Source of the DNA: Neolewinella antarctica
Lineage (GTDB): Bacteria > Bacteroidota > Bacteroidia > Chitinophagales > Saprospiraceae
Assembly: GCF_011927835.1 (NCBI RefSeq)
Contig: NZ_JAATJH010000006.1
Location: 165,352-229,351, forward strand
Direction: 5' to 3'
DNA: 64,000 nt
Shown here: positions 46,496-55,599 of the stretch, in pieces
Position numbering within the stretch: position 1 is the stretch's first letter
Layout of the letters: each line of letters opens with the position of its first letter
Position numbers and translations under genes: made by a program
Notes under the pieces: model-generated
The model's database searches: none
The model's input: the letters and a program-made list of their open reading frames with translations, nothing else
What the model was told of the DNA's origin: nothing

Positions 46496-47101
46496 CTACT
46501 TGATCAGTTGCTGCATCCGCTGTCGGCTCAGCTCGGAAGGCCGTCTGACGTCGTACTTACGCTTCCCGTCCGCCTTCACGACGACGTAGGTAGGGTAGGA
46601 GTTAGCCCGCAGCCGGTCCATGATTTCACCGTGCACCAGCCGGTCCACGAACACGTGCGTCCCCGGCAACTCTTTGCCATTGATGATGGATTTCCACCGC
46701 GCCTCGGTGCCCCGCGACGAGGTGCAGAGGTAAACAAATTCTACCGGCAAGTCACTCGTCTGCCCGTGCAGGCGCTTACTGGCCGGGAATTCACCGATGC
46801 ACGGCATGCACCAGACCGCCCAGAGATCGAGGTAAATGGCTTTGCCGGGGAAGGCTGCACGGATACTGTCCATCACTTGCTCGGCCGTGACGGAAGCGGG
46901 TGGGGTGTACAGGTTAGCGCCGAACGCGGTGGCGGTCACGGGCCCCAGGCCGGCTACTTCGGCGGGGTGATCGTGGGTATTCGTTACGGGGCCCAGCGTG
47001 GTGCTAGTCGTGTCGTCACTAGCGGCGGGCTGGGTCGTTTTTTGGGCGCAGGCGCAGGTGCCGAGTAGGGACAAAAAGAGCAGGGTACGGAGGGTCGGCA
47101 T
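46496..47101 (-). CDS. Thioredoxin-like (TlpA-type) lipoprotein
   Basis: 201 residues from ATG 47101. Lipoprotein signal peptide with LLGTCAC (acylated Cys about 14). Thioredoxin core with WAVWCMPCIGEFP (CxxC) and the cis-Pro region SYPTYVVVK. Reduces disulphides or supports cytochrome maturation in the periplasm, tethered to a membrane. The CxxC and cis-Pro are intact. Monocistronic on the minus strand. Confidence 0.82.
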   Translation of the reverse strand: MPTLRTLLFLSLLGTCACAQKTTQPAASDDTTSTTLGPVTNTHDHPAEVAGLGPVTATAFGANLYTPPASVTAEQVMDSIRAAFPGKAIYLDLWAVWCMPCIGEFPASKRLHGQTSDLPVEFVYLCTSSRGTEARWKSIINGKELPGTHVFVDRLVHGEIMDRLRANSYPTYVVVKADGKRKYDVRRPSELSRQRMQQLIK

Positions 47102-47270
47102 GGAGAATGATTGTGGTGTTTGGTCAGGTCGGGGAGACACAAAACTACTACCCCCATTCTTATGGTCGGAGAAGTACGTTAGTCGTGGTATTATCTGACG
47201 TAAGAACCGGGGCCACGGCAGGCTACGACTTTCCGTTCCTCGGCCTCGTCACTAACCGCCAAATTACTAG

Positions 47271-47430
47271 CTGCCGTTACGCAGATTATTTTGCCACACA
47301 GCACGAAGTGCCGCGAAGCAAAACACAAAAGCACAAAAATCGGTGTACGGCTACGCCGAAGCACCGTTTATGTATTCCTATGCGTTTTTGCGTTTATGTG
47401 GCATAATCCGGTTGCGCAAGGTCAATCACT
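47271..47430 (+). repeat. Palindromic intergenic element
   Basis: CTGCCGTTACGCAGATTATT at the left, ACACAAAAGCACAAAAATCG, GGTGTACGGCTACGCCGAAG, GCGTTTATGTGGCATAATCC, GGTTGCGCAAGGTCAATCAC at the right. It fills the 340-bp gap between the TlpA-like gene and the glycosyltransferase remnant. Confidence 0.82.
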
Positions 47431-47483
47431 ATGCTTTAATTGCAAGTCAGATTTAGCCACGATATTATTTCGGCAAAGTAGTT

Positions 47484-48485
47484 TCACCGGCCCAAAACCT
47501 TGTCCTTCAGGGTACGCAAAATCATTCGTCCGTAAGGTGCCCGCACTACTTTGGCGTACCGGCTAAGTTTCTGGGTCGTGGTGGCTTTCTCTCTTGCCCG
47601 CAGTATCAGCAAGTAAGCTTCCACGGTGTGGTGAAAGAAGTTTTCTTCGCCGAACACTCGTTCCCATTCGCTCCTGGCGTTACGGGCAATTTGCTCCGCC
47701 CTGCTTTCTAGCTTTCTGAGAATCTGTGGTAATTCGCCAATGCTATTTTCTTTGATCATGATGCAGCAGGACGACCAGTCGACAAAGGGCGGCCGAACCC
47801 AGTCGTCCGCAATCACCACCGGCACCCTGGCCGCGCGCATCGCCTCGAACAGGCGCATGGAGGAAGGGGCGATGCCGCGGGGGCAGATGATGAATTTCGA
47901 ATTCCGAAATAACCGCTTTTAATCACCGAGGAAACTCCGCTTCGCCGGGTCCGAGGGGGCTGAGTTCTTCCTTAAATTGATTTGGCTGGTATCGGTCGTA
48001 TCGATGAAGTGCCCCCGCCCATCGTTTACGTTCATCAGTACCCGCCTGATCGGGTGGGTCACGACCGATCCTTTGAAGGACCATAAGTATGTAGCGTTGT
48101 CGTCCCACGCCAACTTTTCCAACGTAGGCTCCGCGGACCCGGGGTGGGCGTACGACCAACCAAGGCTCATGTTGGGGTAACTACTGAGCCCGTCGTGCCA
48201 GCCCGCGCAAAGCCCGCCGAGTAACGGAGAAGGAAAATCACCACTATCGTGGAGTAATGCTTTACGCGGGAATTTGCGAAAAACCGGATCCGCAAGGAGG
48301 GACAAACCGGCGGGCTGGAATTTGTGATTGATCGCGTAGAGAATCGCGTCCGCCACGGCGGGGTCGTCAACCAGTTCGTGAACCCCGTGGGCGTCGTTCG
48401 CGTAGCTTCTTTCTATTCGCTCGCGGGGGTAGTCTTCGTATTCGTCGGCTACTCGATTTAGATCGACAAGAAATAGCTTAGCCAT
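47484..48485 (-). pseudogene. Exostosin-like glycosyltransferase interrupted by one in-frame stop
   Basis: Two frames in phase: 188 residues from ATG 48485 ending ..KRSFLGD, a TAA at 47921-47919, then 145 residues reading KRLFRNSKFIICPRGIAPSS ...RLFEAMRAARVPVVIADDW, the exostosin donor-binding region. Joined they would be 334 residues, a normal size. Since the frame does not shift, a single base change (for example TAT or TAC to TAA) explains it. It could be a nonsense pseudogene or an error. The N-terminal part alone would lack the catalytic end. Confidence 0.75.
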
Positions 48486-48599
48486 GGCTAGAGTTTAATA
48501 GCTGGAAATTGAGGCCCATGAAGCACCCTAAATGACGTTTTGCGCTTTTGCGATCCACAACGATGTAGGTTTGCCCCGGCTGGTGTCGATGCTACTTAT

Positions 48600-48869
48600 A
48601 GCATGTTGGCACTTTAGCTTCCGGCCTTGTTTTGGCCACTTTTGCGGTGGTTAGTCAGTAGTCTAGGACCCTTTACCCAGACTACTGAAAAGCAAAATTC
48701 TCATTCCCCGATAGCTATCGGGGCGGCTAAACTCCGGTTTACCTTCGATGCTACTTCGTGGTTGCTGCCTTAACCATCACAAAACTGTCTCACCACGCAG
48801 TAGCAGCGTAGCTAAAACCGGCCAGGAACCCACCCCGAAGGAGCAGCGTAGCTAAAGTCCCAACATGCT
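48600..48869. repeat. Long inverted repeat in an 829-bp non-coding gap
   Basis: AGCATGTTGGCACTTTAGCT (48600-48619) and AGCTAAAGTCCCAACATGCT (48850-48869) are complementary but for one base. Inside lie GGCCTTGTTTTGGCCACTTT (also at 41247), CCCCGATAGCTATCGGGG (48714-48731) and GCAGCGTAGCTAAA-like words. The gap 48486-49314 holds little else. Confidence 0.7.
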
Positions 48870-48890
48870 CTTACTTGGGTATTGTTACCG

Positions 48891-49085
48891 TTAAGATAGT
48901 GATACACCCTCAATTAGGTTATTTTGGGTGATTAAACGTTTAAACGTGATTAGGGAAACGGAACCCCGGTGGATCCTTGGTGCGTGTGGATAGAAAACGT
49001 CGAGGAAGTCGCGATCGAGAACATCGCCGCGCGTGTCAGGCTCGAATAAATCACGACTTACGACGAGGTTAATTCGGGTTGTCAT
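48891..49085 (-). CDS. Doubtful small ORF
   Basis: 64 residues (MTTRINLVVSRDLFEPDTRG..) with no recognised family. It may be a gene remnant in the repeat-rich gap. The codon pattern is plausible but not convincing. Confidence 0.2.
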   Translation of the reverse strand: MTTRINLVVSRDLFEPDTRGDVLDRDFLDVFYPHAPRIHRGSVSLITFKRLITQNNLIEGVSLS

Positions 49086-49121
49086 AACCTAAGGTAGTTT
49101 TTCCGCACCTCCCCGTCCTTC

Positions 49122-49142
49122 CCCGGCACCCGCGACCGCGCC
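49122..49142 (-). repeat. GC-rich dispersed repeat copy
   Basis: CCCGGCACCCGCGACCGCGC C: an exact match to the 18-base core on the minus strand, upstream of purF. Confidence 0.75.
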
Positions 49143-49238
49143 AGCTAGTCCCGCTCTTAATCAGGGCGACCGCGCAAATTCCACATCCTGGCCCCAACAA
49201 TGTGGAGAACAAGCCCCGCCCGCCGCCCCGCCGAGCCC

Positions 49239-49246
49239 TATCTTTG
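49239..49246 (+). promoter_or_regulatory. Promoter -7 element of purF
   Basis: TATCTTTG, an exact TAnnTTTG match, 68 bp before the ATG. Confidence 0.5.
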
Positions 49247-49314
49247 CTCCCCCAAAGGCAAGTCGCGGCCGCCGCATCCTGGACGACCGCAGACTATAGA
49301 CCAAAGACCAATTA

Positions 49315-51204
49315 ATGAGCGACGTAATCCACCACGAATGCGGCCTGGCGATGGTCCGGCTCCGCAAACCGTTAAGTTATTACCAAGAGAAATACGGCAC
49401 GCCGATCCACGGCCTGAAATGTCTCCAACTGCTGATGCGCAAGATGCGGAACCGCGGGCAAGACGGCGCCGGCATGGCTACCATCAAGCTCGACCACCCG
49501 CCCGGCAGCAAATTCATCAGCCGTAAGCGGAGCAACGACAAAAACTACCTCGACCACCTCTGGAAGGGCGTCTACCGCCGCTTCAACGAACTTACACCGG
49601 AGCAACTGGCCGACGGTGAATACCTCAAAACCAACCTCCCCTACACCGGCGAGCTCATGATGGGCCACCTCCGCTACGGCACGCACGGGAGCAACGACAT
49701 CGAGACCTGCCACCCCTTCCTTCGCCAGTCCAACTGGAAGACGCGCTGTCTGATCGTAGCCGGTAACTTCAACCTGACGAACGTCGACGAACTATTTCAG
49801 GAACTCGTCGAACTCGGCCAGTACCCAAAGGAGAAATCCGACACGGTCACCGTTCTCGAAAAGATCGGCCACTTCCTCGACGACGAAGTCCAGCGCATCC
49901 ACCAGTGGCACAAGCCCGATGGCCACACCAACATCGAGATCAACGACATCATCGCCGAAGAACTCGACGTGCAGCGCTTGCTGAAGCGTGCCAGTAAGAA
50001 GTTCGACGGCGGCTACGTGATGGGCGGCATGATCGGCCACGGCGACGGCTTCGTGATGCGCGACCCGGCGGGTATTCGGCCGGCGTTTTACTTCGAGAAT
50101 GAGGAATTCGTAGCGGTTGCTTCCGAACGGCCCGCCCTGCAAACCACCTTTAACGTTGATTTCCACGAGATCAAGGAGGTCAAACCCGGTCACGCGCTGA
50201 TCATCAAAAAGGACGGGAAAACGTCGATGGAACGCTTCATCAAGGCCATCCCCCGCGCCGCCTGCTCTTTCGAGCGGATCTACTTCAGCCGGGGCACCGA
50301 CCGCGATATTTACCTGGAGCGCAAAGAACTCGGCCGACTGTTGGCCAAGCAGGTCGCCGAAGCCATCGACTACGACTTCAACAACACCGTATTCAGCTAC
50401 ATCCCCAACACCGCCGAAACGGCCTACATGGGCATGGTCGAAGGGCTGGAACAGGAGCTGACGAACTGGAAGGAAAAGGAGATTGCCAAACAGCAGAAGA
50501 AGGGCAAAAACGGCTTCAATAAGATCCTCAATACCAAAGTCCGCAACGAAAAAATCATCGTTAAGGACGGCAAGGTCCGCACCTTCATCGCCGACACCAA
50601 CAGTCGGGGCGACATGATCAGCCACGTTTACGACGTCACTTACGGCATCGTCAAGAACCACAAGGACACCCTCGTTCTGCTCGATGACTCCATCGTCCGC
50701 GGCGCCACCATGCGGGATTCAATCATCAAAATCGCCAGCCGCCTCAAGCCGAAGCGGATCATCGTCGTCAGTTCCGCCCCCCAGATCCGCTACCCCGATT
50801 GCTACGGCATCGACATGAGCCGGATGGGGGAGTTTGTCGCCTTCAAGGCCATGGAGAGTCTGCTCAAGAAGCAGGGCAAGCAAAAGCTGCTGAAGCAGGT
50901 CTACGAAAAGGCGCTCAAGGAACTGGAGAAGCCAAAGAACAAGATGATCAACGTCGTGCAGGAATTGTACAACGAGCTCTCCTACGAATCCGTCAGCAAG
51001 GAGATCGCGCGCATCATCACGCCGGAAGGCACCATCCCGAAGGTCGACGTCATCTACCAGACGGTCAAAGGTGTCCACAAGGCCTGCCCGAATAACAACG
51101 GCGACTGGTACTTTTCGGGGAATTACCCGACGCCGGGTGGGTTCAAGGTGGTGAATAAGGCGTTTGTTAATTATATGGAGGGGAGTGACGCGCGGGGGTA
51201 TTAG
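49315..51204 (+). CDS. purF: Amidophosphoribosyltransferase
   Basis: 629 residues. The glutaminase nucleophile is C9 (HHECGLAMVRL), so eight residues would be cleaved to expose it. RNRGQDGAGMA and LMMGHLRYGTHG follow. The PRPP loop is VLLDDSIVRGATMRDS (about 453-468). First step of purine synthesis: PRPP plus glutamine to phosphoribosylamine. Longer than the 470-500 residues of classical PurF, with an insert around 370-400 (ELTNWKEKEIAKQQKKGKNG) and a longer tail. I believe this is the common form in Bacteroidota. Confidence 0.93.
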   Translation: MSDVIHHECGLAMVRLRKPLSYYQEKYGTPIHGLKCLQLLMRKMRNRGQDGAGMATIKLDHPPGSKFISRKRSNDKNYLDHLWKGVYRRFNELTPEQLADGEYLKTNLPYTGELMMGHLRYGTHGSNDIETCHPFLRQSNWKTRCLIVAGNFNLTNVDELFQELVELGQYPKEKSDTVTVLEKIGHFLDDEVQRIHQWHKPDGHTNIEINDIIAEELDVQRLLKRASKKFDGGYVMGGMIGHGDGFVMRDPAGIRPAFYFENEEFVAVASERPALQTTFNVDFHEIKEVKPGHALIIKKDGKTSMERFIKAIPRAACSFERIYFSRGTDRDIYLERKELGRLLAKQVAEAIDYDFNNTVFSYIPNTAETAYMGMVEGLEQELTNWKEKEIAKQQKKGKNGFNKILNTKVRNEKIIVKDGKVRTFIADTNSRGDMISHVYDVTYGIVKNHKDTLVLLDDSIVRGATMRDSIIKIASRLKPKRIIVVSSAPQIRYPDCYGIDMSRMGEFVAFKAMESLLKKQGKQKLLKQVYEKALKELEKPKNKMINVVQELYNELSYESVSKEIARIITPEGTIPKVDVIYQTVKGVHKACPNNNGDWYFSGNYPTPGGFKVVNKAFVNYMEGSDARGY

Positions 51205-51208
51205 GTTT

Positions 51209-51353
51209 TAGGCGGTAGTATATTAGGCGGTAGGCAGGTAGGCAGGTAGGCCCGTACGATAGGCGTTGCTCACGTGATAACGAATATCTACCGCCTTCTC
51301 TTCCTACCGCCTTCTCTTCCTACCGCCTACTCTTCCTACCGCCTATTCTTCCT
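51209..51353. repeat. Inverted heptamer array after purF
   Basis: TAGGCGGTAG units on the left and CTACCGCCTTCTCTTC / CTACCGCCTACTCTTC units on the right. It may fold as a terminator for purF. Same family as 1847-1988. Confidence 0.82.
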
Positions 51354-51401
51354 AAAAAAGTTATTGATCGATAATTAACACCACTTCGCCGAAGAAATAG
51401 C

Positions 51402-51422
51402 GGGCGCGGTCGCGGGTGCCGG
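51402..51422 (+). repeat. GC-rich dispersed repeat copy
   Basis: GGGCGCGGTCGCGGGTGCC with GG following: an exact core, 31 bp before the sigma factor ATG. Confidence 0.78.
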
Positions 51423-51452
51423 CATATTTGGAGCATAGCAAAATAAATCCCT

Positions 51453-51938
51453 ATGTCTCCCCAGGAAATTAACACCCTGAGCCACGCTTTTTACCCGGAT
51501 TACCGCCCTTTCGCCCTGACCTTGACGCGCGACGAAGACCGGGCGATGGACCTGCTGCAGGAAGCCATCTACCTCATTCTGAAAAACCACGAACGCTTCG
51601 TGTCCGGCACCAATATCCAGGCGTGGATCAAGACCATCATCCGCAACGTTTTCATCACCGACTACCGGAAGGCAAAGCGGCGGCTGGAGATCGTCACCGA
51701 AGACGTGCCCACCACCAACTGGGCCAACCGCACGATCGCCGAGAACCCCGCCCTGGCGGACCTCAGCGCGGAAGACATCATGACGCGCGTGGAAGCACTC
51801 TCACCGATCTACCGCCGGGCCTTCAAGTTGTACAACAACGGGCTCAAATACCAGGAAATCGCCAACGTCACCGGCGTGCCGATCGGGACGGCTAAGAGCC
51901 GGGTTTGGACCGCGCGGCAGCAACTAAGAACGGTGTGA
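51453..51938 (+). CDS. ECF-type RNA polymerase sigma factor
   Basis: 161 residues. Region 2 (TRDEDRAMDLLQEAIYLILKN.., NIQAWIKTIIRNVFITDYRK) and region 4 (LSPIYRRAFKLYNNGLKYQE, GVPIGTAKSRVWTARQQL) are present. Of the kind with no fused anti-sigma partner, and none is next to it. Its targets cannot be inferred. A copy of the GC-rich repeat lies in its promoter region. Confidence 0.88.
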   Translation: MSPQEINTLSHAFYPDYRPFALTLTRDEDRAMDLLQEAIYLILKNHERFVSGTNIQAWIKTIIRNVFITDYRKAKRRLEIVTEDVPTTNWANRTIAENPALADLSAEDIMTRVEALSPIYRRAFKLYNNGLKYQEIANVTGVPIGTAKSRVWTARQQLRTV

Positions 51939-51992
51939 CAGTACTACAGCGTACGGGGCGGGGTTTATTACGAGTTCGGTAGTCGCTAACCT

Positions 51993-52790
51993 TTAGGCCT
52001 CAATAACCGCCCGTACGCTGCCCATTTTCAAAAGTCGCCGCTCCGCTTCTTCGTAACTAATGCCGAGCGCGTCCACAATCATCTTAGCCCCCCGGTCCAC
52101 CAGCTTAGCATTACTCAGCTGCATGTCCACCATCCGGTTGTCCTTCACCCGGCCGAGGCGGATCATGGTGGTGGTCGTGATCATGTTCAGGATCATCTTC
52201 TGGGCCGTGCCGGACTTCATCCGCGTGGAGCCCGTAACGAACTCGGGGCCGACGACGGCCACGAGCGGGTGGTCGGCGTGGTCCGTGACGGGCGCGCCGG
52301 GGTTACAGGTGACGCAGGCGGTAAGGATGCCGCGTTCCCGCGCTGCCTTGAGGCCACCGATCACGTAGGGCGTGGTTCCGGAGGCGGCGATGCCGATCAA
52401 TATGTCATCCTCGTTAATGTGGTGAGCTTCCAGGTCCTTCCAGCCCTGGTCGAGTGCGTCTTCGGCGGACTCGACGGGGTGGCGTAGCGCGTGGTCGCCA
52501 CCGGCGATGAGGCCGACCACCATCTCCGGCGGGACGCCGAACGTCGGGGGGCACTCGCTGGCGTCCAGCACCCCCAGCCGGCCGCTCGTTCCCGCACCGA
52601 CGTAAAAGATCCGCCCGCCGCGCTGCATCCGGGGGACGATTGCTTCCACCAATTTCGTGAGTTCCGGGATGCACTTCTCTACGGCCAGCGCGACCTTCTG
52701 GTCTTCACCGTTGATGCGGGTCAGTAAGTCTGCAGTGGTTCTCGTTTCGAGATGGCGGTGGAGACCGGGTTGTTCGGTAATTTTTTGCAT
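51993..52790 (-). CDS. murQ: N-acetylmuramic acid 6-phosphate etherase
   Basis: 265 residues from ATG 52790 (MQKITEQPGLHRHLETRTTA); the 52832 ATG gives an atypical tail. SIS-domain motifs YVGAGTSGRLGVLDASECPP, GIAASGTTPYVIGGL, GSTRMKSGTAQKM. Cleaves the lactyl ether of MurNAc-6-phosphate during cell-wall recycling. Slightly short (usual 295-305) because the C-terminal helical region is reduced, as in other Bacteroidota. Recycling partners are not in the window. Confidence 0.92.
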   Translation of the reverse strand: MQKITEQPGLHRHLETRTTADLLTRINGEDQKVALAVEKCIPELTKLVEAIVPRMQRGGRIFYVGAGTSGRLGVLDASECPPTFGVPPEMVVGLIAGGDHALRHPVESAEDALDQGWKDLEAHHINEDDILIGIAASGTTPYVIGGLKAARERGILTACVTCNPGAPVTDHADHPLVAVVGPEFVTGSTRMKSGTAQKMILNMITTTTMIRLGRVKDNRMVDMQLSNAKLVDRGAKMIVDALGISYEEAERRLLKMGSVRAVIEA

Positions 52791-52860
52791 GGTTCGGGTA
52801 GCGTACGACTTTGGTGGCACGCCCGTCGGCAAAGGTACTTGGTTCGGACAAAGTCTAACT

Positions 52861-53189
52861 TAGGTTACTTAACTGACCGTACGCAAAAGATTTAACCACG
52901 TAGCACACAAAGGTCACAAAGCATACTACTGGACATTTTCCCCGGACGCTTGGAGGACCTCAACAATTTCGCCTTCGGCTTCACGGCAGAGGACGCTCCA
53001 AGGTCCTCAAGTAGAATTTTAGAACCTTGGAGCGTCTCGAAACTAAAGCGCAGCGAAGGGTTTCGAGTCCTCCAAGCGTCCGATTTGAAAATGTCCAGTA
53101 GTGTGGTCACAAAGAGTAGCTCTTCTTTGTTTTCTCCGTGCTCTGTGTGGCAGAAAAGAAAAGTGCTGCGTAAGGTCAGTTACCTAACC
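52861..53189 (-). repeat. Palindromic intergenic element with a nested hairpin (329 bp)
   Basis: Outer ends GGTTACTTAACTGACCGTAC and the complement GGTTAGGTAACTGACCTTAC match the 29295 copy. AT-rich arms (ACACAAAGGTCACAAAG) are split by a GC-richer core at 52925-53102. The right end adjoins the stop codon (TAA) of the FG-GAP gene. Confidence 0.82.
52925..53102. repeat. Nested palindrome within the 52861 element
   Basis: Outer stem ACTACTGGACATTTTC / GAAAATGTCCAGTAGT plus CGGACGCTTGGAGGA / TCCTCCAAGCGTCCG. Inner stem GACGCTCCAAGGT / ACCTTGGAGCGTC. Looks like an independent palindrome inserted in the outer one. Confidence 0.78.
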
Positions 53190-55423
53190 ACAATCTTGCG
53201 GGTCGCCGTCCCGCCCGGTCCGGTCAGCCGAGCTAGGTAAATACCCTTTGCTTGCTTTTTCCCGTTCCACTGCACCCGCGACCGCGCCACATCCACCGGG
53301 ATTTGCGCAACTTGGCGGCCACTCACGTCAAAAATAGTGACCTCCGTGACGCTTCCCGCCGGCCAGCCCGAAACAATGGTTCGGCCGGTAGTCGGATTGG
53401 GAGAGACCGTAAAGTCGAAATCCGCCCGCCGCACGTTGCGGAGGGGAACCGTCGTGTCGTTCAGCAAATTCGTCCGAAAAAAGGCCGCGCCGCCGCGCTC
53501 GTTACCGACCACTAATTCCAGACCGCCGTCGCCGTCAAAATCACCGAAAGCAGGATTAGCGTAGCTGCCGAACGTAGCCCCGTCAATCACCTCGGTCAGG
53601 AGTTTAAAGGGCTCGTTTACGGTCGTATCCAGCCCGAAGCGATAAGCTTCCAACGTTCCGTTTTGGTTGCCCGTCACGACCAGCGTGTGGTCCGTGCGCT
53701 GGATGACCCACGGCGTGGGGTGGCCCGTGCTCGACCCCGGCACGGCGGCGTTGATGCCCCCCAACTGCAGCGCGTTTCCCGCGGCCGAGGTGGATGGATC
53801 AAACAGCGGTTCCGTCGCCGTGCCCGCGTTGCGGTAAAAGCGGATGCGCCCGTCGAAGCCACCGACGAGCAAGTCCAGCGCACCGTCCCGGTCGAGATCG
53901 GAGAGGAACGGCTTCGAAAACTGACCGGCATCCAGACCGAAATATTCGAAGACCGGCGCACCAAAGTTGGCCAGTTGGCCCGCTCCGCCCCGATTCTCGA
54001 TATAGATTAACTTACCGTCGCGCGTACCGATAATTACGTCCTCGTCGCCGTCCGCGTCGAGGTCGCCGAACGTAGGCGCGTAGGCCCACAGGGCGTTCGT
54101 ATAGCTGCTCAGGCCGAGGTAGTCTTCGTCGACGAGCTCAAAGGCGAGCTCACCACCTTGCGGCGTGACGTTGCGGAATAGCCGCAGGCGGCTGTCTAGC
54201 GTATTCGCACCCGTGTACTCGTCGTTGTTGCCGAGCACGAGGTCGAGCCGGCCGTCGGCGTCGTAATCAAAGGTCGTCGCGTTGGCGCTGGTGCCGAGGT
54301 CGATCATCTCGTCGACCAGGAAGCGGCGCGTGGAAAATTGGAAATCCGGCGCGGCGTCGGTGCCGACGTTGTCGTACAGCCAGCCAACCTCTACGTCGCC
54401 ACCGTTGAGGGTTGTGGTGGGTGCTCCGACGAGGTCGCGGTCACCGTCCTGATCGACGTCGAGGTGGAAAGCGGCGGGGAAGGAAGGGATTTGTGCGGTG
54501 ACGCCCCCGGCTTGCCAGTTAGGATCTTGCTCCGAAATCCACGCCTGGTCCCGGCTGCCGTTGTTGAGCCCCAGGGTGAGTTGGGAGAAGGAAATGTCGC
54601 CGAGCAGCATGTCCATCAGGCCGTTGCCGCTGTAGTCGAGCGACAGGATGGTGGAGCCGGAGTGCCGCGTCTGAATGGGCCGGAGGCCCGCCTGGTCGTA
54701 GCATTCGCCGGGCGCTGCGGCCAGGTCGAGCGCGGTCGAAAGCCCGGATTCGAAGAAGCCACCGTAGCACTGGTCGTCCAGCACGTAAATTAGGGTGTCC
54801 GCCCCGAAGCCCCGTTCCACGGCCACGTTTTTGTAGAACTCCACGTAGCCGCCGATGACGCTGAACGTGAGGATATCGAGGTCGCCGTCAAAATCTACGT
54901 CCGCAATGGAAGGGTAGTCGATGGCGGTGACGAAGATGTTCGTGCGGCCGTTGCCGAAGGGGAAGTAGAGGATGGGCAGCGCGCCACCGAAGTCAACCAC
55001 TTCGAAGCTGAGCAGGCCGTCGGCTTCCCGTTTGCCCCGCAGCACCTGGATGCCGTCCACCCCGTCGGCGTACGTGAACAGGTCGGGCGTGCCGTCCTGG
55101 TTATAATCGCGCACCGCCATCCACTCGTCCACTTTTGGGAAGTTAACGAGTAGCTCGGGCGCGGCGCGGTACTGCCCGCCGCCCAGGCTGCGCGCGGCGA
55201 GGAATTGCTGGCCCGTCCGGTCGTAGATTAGCAGGTCGTCGGTGCCGTCATTATCCAGGTCCGCCGCCTGAAACTGGGGCGCGTTCAGGCCGCCGAACCA
55301 GGGCATGGTGAGTTCCCGGCCGTCCACGGTCACGCGCGGGGCGATGGGCTCCAACTCGATGTTTTGGGCGCGGACGCCGGTGCAGAGTAGTAAGGAGAGG
55401 AGCAGGGTTTTTGTTACTTTCAT
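53180..55423 (-). CDS. FG-GAP/VCBS repeat protein with T9SS sorting tail
   Basis: 747 residues. Signal peptide about 1-19 (GVRA/Q). Around seven FG-GAP/VCBS repeats with Asp-rich calcium loops (DLDNDGTDDLLIYD, DVDFDGDLDILTF, DYDADGRLDLVLG, DLDADGDEDVIIGT, DLDRDGALDLLVGG, DFDGDGGLELVVG), forming a beta-propeller. C-terminal sorting domain DFTVSPNPTTGRTIVSGWPA ... KGIYLARLTG. Exported via type IX secretion; role likely adhesion or surface binding. Two copies of the GC-rich repeat lie in the coding sequence: the signal-peptide end (55366-55385) and ARSRVQ (53270-53289). Confidence 0.9.
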   Translation of the reverse strand: MKVTKTLLLSLLLCTGVRAQNIELEPIAPRVTVDGRELTMPWFGGLNAPQFQAADLDNDGTDDLLIYDRTGQQFLAARSLGGGQYRAAPELLVNFPKVDEWMAVRDYNQDGTPDLFTYADGVDGIQVLRGKREADGLLSFEVVDFGGALPILYFPFGNGRTNIFVTAIDYPSIADVDFDGDLDILTFSVIGGYVEFYKNVAVERGFGADTLIYVLDDQCYGGFFESGLSTALDLAAAPGECYDQAGLRPIQTRHSGSTILSLDYSGNGLMDMLLGDISFSQLTLGLNNGSRDQAWISEQDPNWQAGGVTAQIPSFPAAFHLDVDQDGDRDLVGAPTTTLNGGDVEVGWLYDNVGTDAAPDFQFSTRRFLVDEMIDLGTSANATTFDYDADGRLDLVLGNNDEYTGANTLDSRLRLFRNVTPQGGELAFELVDEDYLGLSSYTNALWAYAPTFGDLDADGDEDVIIGTRDGKLIYIENRGGAGQLANFGAPVFEYFGLDAGQFSKPFLSDLDRDGALDLLVGGFDGRIRFYRNAGTATEPLFDPSTSAAGNALQLGGINAAVPGSSTGHPTPWVIQRTDHTLVVTGNQNGTLEAYRFGLDTTVNEPFKLLTEVIDGATFGSYANPAFGDFDGDGGLELVVGNERGGAAFFRTNLLNDTTVPLRNVRRADFDFTVSPNPTTGRTIVSGWPAGSVTEVTIFDVSGRQVAQIPVDVARSRVQWNGKKQAKGIYLARLTGPGGTATRKIVVR

Positions 55424-55599
55424 GTTTTCGGCGAATTCACCCGTTTTAGATAAGCGTTATTCTTAGATACCGTCGCCCTTTAAGCGGGGATAGGAATAGC
55501 CGCAAATCAACGCTACGGGATGCGGCAGCCTAAGCGCGAAGCGCCTAACCGCGCAGCGGACTAATTTACTAACTATCTTCCCAGCCCCAAGATTACGCT

